A stretch of DNA of 64,000 bases from Marseilla massiliensis (lineage in GTDB: Bacteria > Bacteroidota > Bacteroidia > Bacteroidales > Bacteroidaceae). Numbering within the stretch: the stretch's first letter is position 1; every line of letters starts with the position of its first letter. Location of the stretch: NCBI RefSeq assembly GCF_016899955.1, contig NZ_JACJJL010000002.1, positions 62,001 to 126,000 of the forward strand, written 5' to 3'. Position numbers and translations under genes: made by a program. Below the pieces are notes generated by a model, which was not told where the DNA came from, searched no databases, and worked only from the letters and a program-made list of their open reading frames with translations. Below are positions 56,009 to 62,494 of this stretch, piece by piece.

Positions 56009-56108
56009 CCATACGGCCCGTTTCACACCTCCATACGGCCCGTTTCACCGCCCGGAACGGCCCGTTTGGCACCCCAAAGTGGCCTCTGCGCCAATCCACT
56101 GTGGCACA
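56009..56108 (+). repeat. 22-bp-period repeat array 7 with CTGTGGCACA box
   Basis: Units at 56009, 56031 and 56053 share the core TACGGCCCGTTTCAC or AACGGCCCGTTTGGC; a decayed unit runs to 56096 and CTGTGGCACA follows at 56099-56108. The array lies between ruvA and sprA, both on the minus strand, in a 270-nt spacer. Confidence 0.75.
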
Positions 56109-56157
56109 ATGGCTTGGGCCGCGCGGCCACGGAGTCGAAACGGCTTTGCGCCAACGG

Positions 56158-56760
56158 TCACTTTATCTGCTTCAGGGCCAGCTTCACCACCTCTTCGACA
56201 GGGGCATCGGGGCGCTCCTGGAGTATCTGCACCACCACCTTTTGCGACGGGGCGGGCGCAAAGCCGAGCATGGTGAGCGCGCTCACGGCCTCGTCCTTCA
56301 CGCGGTTGTCGACAGGCGCCGAGACGGAGCCGCCCACAGGTATCTCGCCCGTGATGCCCAGGGCCACAATCTTGTCGCGCAGGTCTACGATGATGCGCTG
56401 CGCCGTTTTCAGCCCAATGCCCTTGACACTCTTTATCAACCGCTCGTTGCCGGTGGATATGCTGTCGCAGAGCTCGGCCGGGGTCATCGACGAGAGCACC
56501 ATGCGCGCCGTGTTGGTGCCCACGCCCGACACGCTTATCAACAGCTCGAAGAGCTCGCGCTCCTTCCTGGTGGCAAAGCCATACAGAGCGTATGCGTCTT
56601 CGCGTATGGCCTCATATACATATAGCTTTACCTCTTTCCTGCCCTGTATGGCCGTGTATGTGTTGAGCGAGATGTTGAGCCCGTAGCCCACGCCGCACGC
56701 CTCGACGGTGGCCAGCGCGGGTGTCAGCTCCGCAAGCTCACCCTTAATGTATTCTATCAT
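56158..56760 (-). CDS. ruvA: Holliday junction branch migration protein RuvA
   Basis: Binds four-way DNA junctions and recruits the RuvB motor in recombination repair. The 200-residue protein starts [20 protein letters not shown] (OB-fold), has tandem helix-hairpin-helix motifs ([40 protein letters not shown]) and the small RuvB-contacting domain III at the C-terminus. It is upstream of sprA on the same strand. Confidence 0.95.
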   Translation of the reverse strand: MIEYIKGELAELTPALATVEACGVGYGLNISLNTYTAIQGRKEVKLYVYEAIREDAYALYGFATRKERELFELLISVSGVGTNTARMVLSSMTPAELCDSISTGNERLIKSVKGIGLKTAQRIIVDLRDKIVALGITGEIPVGGSVSAPVDNRVKDEAVSALTMLGFAPAPSQKVVVQILQERPDAPVEEVVKLALKQIK

Positions 56761-56918
56761 ACTTTTTGCTTTGTTGCTGTTTGTGTATATACACCTTTAT
56801 AAACGCCGTTTGCTTACGATTTATTGTATCCCGGCGGCAAAACATGAGCGATTATTGCAGTGTGCAACTTTTTACTTATTTTAAGTGCCCATCTGTCACG
56901 CTTCTCATTCAAAAAGAC

Positions 56919-56926
56919 TACTTTTG
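56919..56926 (+). promoter_or_regulatory. -7 promoter element of ddh
   Basis: TACTTTTG matches the -7 consensus and lies 44 nt before the ddh start. The -33 position has no TTTG. The 209-nt divergent spacer to ruvA is AT-rich and otherwise featureless. Confidence 0.5.
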
Positions 56927-56969
56927 CAATCGGAAACGAACAAGTTTAACTTTTTAACACCATAAAAAG

Positions 56970-57869
56970 ATGAAGGAGATAAGAGCAGCCGTAGTGGGTT
57001 ACGGCAACATCGGACACTACACAGTGCAGGCCCTCGAGGCCGCACCCGACTTCGAGATAGCAGGCATAGTGCGCCGCCACGGCGCCGAAGGCAAGCCGCA
57101 GGAGCTGTCTGCCTACGAAGTGGTGAAAGACATAAGGGAGCTCAAAGACGTCGACGTGGCCATCCTGGCCACCCCCACGCGCAGTTGCGAGGAGTACGCC
57201 CGCCAGATTGTGCCGCTGGGCATCAACACTGTCGACAGCTTCGACATACACCAGCAGATAAGCCAGTACCGCTCTGACATGATGCCGATATGCCGCGAGC
57301 ACGGCCGCGTGTCGGTGATTGCCGCCGGATGGGACCCGGGCTCCGACTCGATAGTGCGCGCGCTGCTGCAGAGCCTTGCCCCCAAAGGGCTGTCGTACAC
57401 CAACTTCGGCCCCGGCATGTCGATGGGCCACAGCGTGTGCGTGCGCTCTAAGGCCGGCGTGAAAAACGCCCTGTCGATGACCATCCCCCTGGGCGAGGGC
57501 ATACACCGCCGCATGGTGTACGTTGAATTGGAAGACGGGGCCAGCCTCGACGAGGTGACCAAGGCCATCAAGGCCGACCCCTACTTCGCCAGCGACGAGA
57601 CCCATGTCTTTGCAGTGCCGTCGGTTGACGAGGTGCGCGACATGGGCCACGGCGTGCACATGACGCGCAAGGGCGTCAGCGGAAAGACGCAGAACCAGCG
57701 CTTCGAGTTCTCGATGAGCATAAACAACCCCGCCCTGACCGCCCAGGTGCTGGTCAACGTGGCCCGCGCGTCGATGCGCCTGCAGCCCGGATGCTACACT
57801 ATGATCGAGATACCCGTGGTCGACATGCTGCCCGGCGACCGCGAAGAGCACATCGCCCACCTCGTGTAA
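56970..57869 (+). CDS. ddh: meso-Diaminopimelate D-dehydrogenase
   Basis: Reduces tetrahydrodipicolinate directly to meso-diaminopimelate with NADPH and ammonia, bypassing the succinylase branch of lysine and peptidoglycan synthesis. The 299-residue protein has the nucleotide-binding motif AAVVGYGNIG and the Ddh-type sequences DVAILATPTRS, DSFDIHQQI, AAGWDPGSDSI and GPGMSMGHSV. Length is close to the family's usual 320-330. A strong hairpin follows. Confidence 0.95.
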   Translation: MKEIRAAVVGYGNIGHYTVQALEAAPDFEIAGIVRRHGAEGKPQELSAYEVVKDIRELKDVDVAILATPTRSCEEYARQIVPLGINTVDSFDIHQQISQYRSDMMPICREHGRVSVIAAGWDPGSDSIVRALLQSLAPKGLSYTNFGPGMSMGHSVCVRSKAGVKNALSMTIPLGEGIHRRMVYVELEDGASLDEVTKAIKADPYFASDETHVFAVPSVDEVRDMGHGVHMTRKGVSGKTQNQRFEFSMSINNPALTAQVLVNVARASMRLQPGCYTMIEIPVVDMLPGDREEHIAHLV

Positions 57870-57906
57870 CCCGGCGCAAACAACTGCCTGCCGGGGCACA
57901 TACAGA

Positions 57907-57960
57907 CAATCCCGGACTCCTCACCACAGTGGTGAAGAGCCCGGGATTGCATTTTCCTTG
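57907..57960 (+). terminator. Terminator after ddh
   Basis: CAATCCCGG (57907-57915) pairs with CCGGGATTG (57941-57949), with an inner CTCACCAC/GTGGTGAAG stem, then CATTTTCCTT. It separates ddh from the convergent S26 peptidase gene. Confidence 0.8.
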
Positions 57961-58005
57961 GCCGCAAGCCGCAAGGGGGCTGCGGCCGGAGGGCTGAAGG
58001 CCGAG

Positions 58006-58551
58006 TCAGTTTCCGGCCATGGCGGCGCACCGCCGCGCCACCCAGAGCAAATAACGGCGCACGGGCAGAAGCACCCGCCAGCAAGCCGCCAGCATGCGTT
58101 CGGCCGGCGAGCTGCAGTCGACCACCCTGCGGCCACGCACTATCCTGACCACACAGCCTACCACGTCGCACGCGCGGCAACGCTCGGTACGATGCAGGTT
58201 GCCGTCGCCCATGAGCAACAGCCATCCGCCACCAACCCGGTAAACACGGTGAACCACATAGCCCAAGCCTGGCACACGGGCGAGCACAATGTCGCCCACG
58301 GCCGCGCCACGGGCACCCTGCAGCACCACACTGTCGCGCCCACCGGCAATAAACGGAAACATGCTGTTGCCCTGGGCACGCAGCGTGACACGCTGGCCGG
58401 CAGCCAGCAAAGACGACACCTGGCCGAAAAACTCGTCGTTGTCGAGCACCAGGCTGCCGCAACCGGAAGCGTCGCCACCGGCCGGAAAACCCTCATTCAC
58501 ATCATCCATACCTACATTCAAGTTAAGCCGGCAGTGGCGTTTCACGGCCAC
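58006..58551 (-). CDS. S24/S26-family peptidase, SipW-like
   Basis: A 181-residue protein with the signal-peptidase fold: the catalytic Ser in GNSMFPFI, followed by GDIVLARVPGLGYVVHRVYRV and LLMGDGN. The residue in the general-base position is His (VVHRV) rather than Lys, as in SipW/ER-type signal peptidases. There is no clear N-terminal membrane anchor; the C-terminus is hydrophobic and Arg-rich (ACWRVLLPVRRYLLWVAR). The substrate is unknown. A second in-frame Met at 58509 (MDDVNEG) is possible. A promoter may lie in the MITE-like element just upstream. Confidence 0.8.
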   Translation of the reverse strand: MAVKRHCRLNLNVGMDDVNEGFPAGGDASGCGSLVLDNDEFFGQVSSLLAAGQRVTLRAQGNSMFPFIAGGRDSVVLQGARGAAVGDIVLARVPGLGYVVHRVYRVGGGWLLLMGDGNLHRTERCRACDVVGCVVRIVRGRRVVDCSSPAERMLAACWRVLLPVRRYLLWVARRCAAMAGN

Positions 58552-58561
58552 ATGCCTGTAT

Positions 58562-58697
58562 TAAGTAGCTGTTCAAAATTAACCGATGCAATTGGCCTTG
58601 CAGGGGGAATATATATATCTTTGCCAACATCTTGTGCGCTCTTTCGGGGTAGCATGCAAACACAATCTGATGGCAATTAATTTAGAGCACCTTCTTA
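58562..58697. mobile_element. MITE-like element A (136 bp) upstream of the S26 peptidase gene
   Basis: Ends are inverted repeats matching at 16 of 20 positions: AAGTAGCTGTTCAAAATTAA (58563-58582) against the complement of 58677-58696. The interior is about 85% identical by eye to element B (60075-60274), which is 64 bp longer. No coding capacity and no clear target duplication are seen. The left end, read leftward, has TAATTTTG (58574-58581), a perfect -7 box about 23 nt before the S26 start. The interior also has a rightward -7 box at 58616-58623. Confidence 0.65.
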
Positions 58698-58704
58698 TAA
58701 ATAA

Positions 58705-58756
58705 TTGCAAAAAACAAAAGCCCCCTTTCCACCTACGCTTAGGCAGAAAGGGGGCT
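58705..58756 (-). terminator. Terminator of the OmpA-family gene
   Basis: An 11-bp perfect stem AGCCCCCTTTC/GAAAGGGGGCT (58719-58729, 58746-58756) is followed on the minus strand by TTTGTTTTTTGC. Confidence 0.88.
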
Positions 58757-58841
58757 GCACATAGGAATGGCTTAGCTGCACAGCCCTATCCGTCGCGAAC
58801 CGGGCTGTGGTCAAAACCATTAAGTATAATTAGAAATCCGA

Positions 58842-60044
58842 TTAGTTGCTCCTCGTGATAACGGCACGGCTCAGGCGCGGGTCGTCGTAGAACATGTTGT
58901 CGACGCCGCCCTTATAGTCAATCTTAAGCTGCGACTTGTTGACGCCATACTCATTGACAAGGCAGTCGAACACAGCCTCTGCACGCTTCTTGCTCAAGCG
59001 CTCGTTGAGACCCTTCGAGCCGGTGCCCTTGTCGGCGTAGCCGGTAACGGTGTAGACAGCGTTGGGATCGCCCTGCTTGATCACTTCGGCGAGCAAGCCA
59101 AGGTTAGCACGCGACAGGTTGCTGAGCTTCGACTTGCCTATCTCGAATATCACGAGGTTGGCAGCAGCCACAATCTTCTCGCGCTCCTGTCCGCCACGGG
59201 CCAAGGCCTCCTTCAGGCGGGCGTTCTCCTCGCTCATCAGGTTGAGCTTCTCACGCATTGCGTTGATTTCGTCGTTGTTGTAAACAAGGCGGGTGACAGT
59301 CTTGCTGCGATCCCAGCCACGCGGCTTGAACTTGTAGGTCAGGCCGATGGTGGCCGTAAACATGCCCTCGCCGCCGCGGCCGCCGGGCTCACCGTCAAAC
59401 TCGTCGTTGACCATCGTTCCGCGCAGGTCGAGGTTGAGGTCGAGGGCCGAACTCAGGCGGAACGAGTTGAGCAAGCCGAAGTGTGCCGATATGTCGGTTG
59501 CCGAAGGCTCCTCCGACACCTTCATCACACCAAGGCCGCCGTAGGCGCTCAGGTTGTAGACCCTCTTCTCGTTGTATCCGCAGAGCAGGTTTGACAGGTT
59601 GAACAGGGCGTCGAAGTGGAAGTTGAAGTAGTTGAACTTCTGCTTCTCGAGCCAGTAGCCGTTGCCACCCTTGCCCGGCACGTCCTCGCCGGTGCTGTGG
59701 GCCAGGGCCCCCTTCTGCGTTGCGCCCTTTACGGTCAGTCCGCTGTACATGAAGCGCACACCGATGCCCGGAGTAAACCACTTACCCACAGCCACGTCGA
59801 GCGCCCCGCTCAGGCGGTCGCCGAAGTCGGCCTGCTTGTCGTGGTTGCCGAAGTACACCTGCGCACCACCGCCAACGCTGACAAACCAGTTGCTCCAAAA
59901 CCGGTTGGTCTCCACCTTGTATTTGTCACTGCTGTACTCCACAGACTCTGTGGCGTCAGCACCCTGAGCCGCCTGGGCGTCTTGCGCGCAAACCGGCCCT
60001 GCGGCAGCCAAAGCTAAAGCCGCAATCAATGTTTTCCGAATCAT
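58842..60044 (-). CDS. OmpA-family outer-membrane protein
   Basis: A 400-residue precursor with signal peptide (MIRKTLIAALALAAAGPVCA), an eight-strand-type porin barrel (about residues 50-245, FVSVGGGAQVYFG at its start), a short coiled coil (NAMREKLNLMSEENARLKEA) and a C-terminal OmpA peptidoglycan-binding domain (VTGYADKGTGSKGLNERLSKKRAEAV). It likely links the outer membrane to the cell wall. MITE-like element B occupies its upstream region, so its promoter may lie in or beside it. A strong terminator follows. Confidence 0.93.
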   Translation of the reverse strand: MIRKTLIAALALAAAGPVCAQDAQAAQGADATESVEYSSDKYKVETNRFWSNWFVSVGGGAQVYFGNHDKQADFGDRLSGALDVAVGKWFTPGIGVRFMYSGLTVKGATQKGALAHSTGEDVPGKGGNGYWLEKQKFNYFNFHFDALFNLSNLLCGYNEKRVYNLSAYGGLGVMKVSEEPSATDISAHFGLLNSFRLSSALDLNLDLRGTMVNDEFDGEPGGRGGEGMFTATIGLTYKFKPRGWDRSKTVTRLVYNNDEINAMREKLNLMSEENARLKEALARGGQEREKIVAAANLVIFEIGKSKLSNLSRANLGLLAEVIKQGDPNAVYTVTGYADKGTGSKGLNERLSKKRAEAVFDCLVNEYGVNKSQLKIDYKGGVDNMFYDDPRLSRAVITRSN

Positions 60045-60074
60045 ATATGCTTAAATTTGGTTTATAAATATATT

Positions 60075-60274
60075 TAAGTAGCTGTCCAAAATCAACAGAT
60101 ACAATTGCCCTTGCAGGTGTCCTCCATATCTTTGCCAACATCTTGTGTGCTCTTTCGTGCCGCATACCAATGTATCATCGGTGGCGTAGCCCGCTACGCT
60201 CTCGCTTCAGACTTTGGCATGCATCCCGGAAACAGCGCGCAATTTGATGGCAATTAATTTTAAACACCTACTTA
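60075..60274. mobile_element. MITE-like element B (200 bp) between the fimbrillin-like and OmpA genes
   Basis: Same family as element A: inverted ends AAGTAGCTGTCCAAAATCAA (60076-60095) and the complement of 60254-60273, again 16 of 20 matching. It has an extra 64 bp containing the perfect palindrome GCGTAGCCCGCTACGC near 60185, the same 16-bp palindrome found in the 198-bp repeats at 4566-5119. A rightward promoter-like ATTG-N19-TATCTTTG (60104-60134) is shared with element A. No gene inside. Confidence 0.65.
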
Positions 60275-60280
60275 TCAGTC

Positions 60281-62332
60281 TTATTCGCGCACGCAGCGCA
60301 CAGCGTAAGCGTCGCGCAACAGATAGCCCCTGCCGTAGGTCTGTATCTCGTTGTAACGGTCGGCGCCCTGAACATACTGGTCAGTCTTCAGATAGCAGGC
60401 GTAGGCCCTGTCTGCCCCGGCATAGGCCTCGGCCGCCCACCAGTAGCCGCCGTAGCCGGCGTTTTTCTTCTGGTAGCCCTCACGGCCGTCGCGGGCCCTG
60501 ATGTCCTGGTATTGAACGCCCTCGGTGTCGTCGGCGTTTTTCTTGAAATACCACTTGTCGGTGCCCTCCTGTGCCTTGACGTAGTTGATGTAAGAAAGCT
60601 TGCCCTTCTCTATGTCGGCGTTGGTGCCGCTGGCACACTTGGTAAAGCCGCTGAACGTGAAGATGTTGGCCACGCGATAGCCCACCGGCGACGGGTCGTA
60701 GATGGTCTTTTGCTGGTTCCAGCCCGCACCGGCCGATGCCTCATACAAGCTGTCGGGCAGTTCGCGCCCGGCATCGCCCCACAGGTAGTAGTTGTCTTCG
60801 CCGAGCCAATTGTACTGAGAAGTGGCGTTGCCGGCAATCAGCTCCATCGGGTGGTGTATGGCGTCGGCAATGGTTGCATTGTCTATCTTTACGTGCGACC
60901 AACCGAAATTGGTGTTGAATTTCACGAGCTCACTGCCATTCCAGTAACGGGTCACGACATTGTTGGGAAACGGGTCTTTGCGCCCCCACTGATACAAACA
61001 GCCATACTGGGCAACGCGAACCGCCCCTATCTCACGGTCAAGCACCATGAATTTGGCACCGGCCTGGTTGGTATACTCCTCATCCTCTGGCTGGCCGATG
61101 GTGCCCCATATATGCCAGCTCCACAGTATCTCGCCCTGGCAGTCGGGCTCGCTGTAGACGGCAATCACGGCATTGTTGCTGTATGCGCTGCCTACGGTGT
61201 AGTGCACCCTACCGTCTTCAAGCCTGACGTTTGAAACGAAATCCTGGGCTTCAGACCATACGAGGCCTGCCGACTTCGGACTGATGTAAGCCGTCTCGGT
61301 ATGGAAGCCCGCACCGGGTATGATGCCCTTCTGTCCGTTGCCTATGACTGTGGCCGGGAAACTGTATTCACCCGGCTCTGTCACTATGTAGCAGTTGGCC
61401 GTCTCCTCGGTCTCGGCCACATCCATCGAACCCACGTTGTTGACCAGTATTGTGCCGTTGAGGGGCATGGTATAAAACTTGCCGGCCTCAAAGTCGCACA
61501 AGGCCTGGGTGGTGAACTCAACAGTGTGCTTATCGGTAATGAAACGCACCCTCCATGTTGTGCCGTCTTGCCGGCCGGGAGCCACCACGGCATAAGCGGT
61601 TATCTCATTGCTGAGCGATGGCGTATTGGCAAAAGCAAGGTTGATGAGCTTGCTCTGGCCACCGCCCTCGGCAGGCACAAGCCCGCCGTCAATGTTGCCA
61701 AGGTCGTAGGTGTAGCTGCCCGTGACATTGTCGCCGGTCTCTATCTCTACGCACCACAGCCGCTCGTCGGATGCCAATGAGCCATAGTCGTCGGTGAGGC
61801 TGATGTCGAAACGCACGAGCGCCGCCATGTTGCGGAAATGCAACTGGTAGCCATCGGCCCCGTCAGCGGTTACCGTGGCAGCCTTGACGTCATACTGAGC
61901 CACAGACTGTGGCCCGGAATAGCTCTGGTTGGTGGGTATCTCGACGGGAATGGCATCGGTGGAGGTCACTTGGGCCGAGTACGGGTAGTAGGCATAGGCC
62001 GGTATGCTGCCGGCATCCATGCTGCCGGTGAACACGGCTGTGGCCGAAGCCTCGGCAGCCGAATTGACATATGGGACGTCGTCGCTACCCGACGCGCTGA
62101 ACACACCGATACTGTCACCAGGCGACCACAACATCTCCAATGAACCGTCGGCGTCGGCACCACCGACAACAGTGCGCGTCTCGGGCAGAGACGTATAGCT
62201 GTCGGCATGTGCGGTCAGCGTAAAGCGCGATTGCTGTTGCAACTGTGATTGCCCCAACCCTTCGGTATCAGAGCAAGCCGTAACGCACAGCAAAAGCGCA
62301 CCGGCACAGCAGAGTATTAAGTTTCGTTTCAT
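60281..62332 (-). CDS. Fimbrillin-like surface lipoprotein
   Basis: A 683-residue precursor with lipobox Cys at residue 20 (LLLCVTAC). The N-terminal half matches fimbrillin-like/Mfa proteins: LPETRTVVGG, SLEMLWSPGDSIGVFS and AYAYYPYSAQV. The C-terminal half has the FISUMP-like pattern of Bacteroidales surface proteins (LYQWGRKDPFP; DPSPVGYRVA; YWWAAEAYA; RDAYAVRCVRE). It could be a fimbrial accessory subunit or an adhesin; the ligand is unknown. It follows the partial gene upstream after 162 nt, so the two may be an operon. Confidence 0.85.
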   Translation of the reverse strand: MKRNLILCCAGALLLCVTACSDTEGLGQSQLQQQSRFTLTAHADSYTSLPETRTVVGGADADGSLEMLWSPGDSIGVFSASGSDDVPYVNSAAEASATAVFTGSMDAGSIPAYAYYPYSAQVTSTDAIPVEIPTNQSYSGPQSVAQYDVKAATVTADGADGYQLHFRNMAALVRFDISLTDDYGSLASDERLWCVEIETGDNVTGSYTYDLGNIDGGLVPAEGGGQSKLINLAFANTPSLSNEITAYAVVAPGRQDGTTWRVRFITDKHTVEFTTQALCDFEAGKFYTMPLNGTILVNNVGSMDVAETEETANCYIVTEPGEYSFPATVIGNGQKGIIPGAGFHTETAYISPKSAGLVWSEAQDFVSNVRLEDGRVHYTVGSAYSNNAVIAVYSEPDCQGEILWSWHIWGTIGQPEDEEYTNQAGAKFMVLDREIGAVRVAQYGCLYQWGRKDPFPNNVVTRYWNGSELVKFNTNFGWSHVKIDNATIADAIHHPMELIAGNATSQYNWLGEDNYYLWGDAGRELPDSLYEASAGAGWNQQKTIYDPSPVGYRVANIFTFSGFTKCASGTNADIEKGKLSYINYVKAQEGTDKWYFKKNADDTEGVQYQDIRARDGREGYQKKNAGYGGYWWAAEAYAGADRAYACYLKTDQYVQGADRYNEIQTYGRGYLLRDAYAVRCVRE

Positions 62333-62494
62333 TTTATCTTATAAGCTTTATGTTTTTGGGTTAGATAGTCATTGGCCACAAACAGCCTGAGCCCACATGC
62401 CGCAAAGGACGGCACGCAAGCTAAAGGCATTGCCCGGTACAGCCGCACCACAGCAATGGCGCAACCATACCGAGCAAACGAGAGAGATGTGGCA

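Noticed and set aside
58562..60274. Composite transposon with the repeats flanking ompA as cargo
   Set aside because: Both elements are small and non-coding, no transposase is present, and no target duplication flanks the whole unit.
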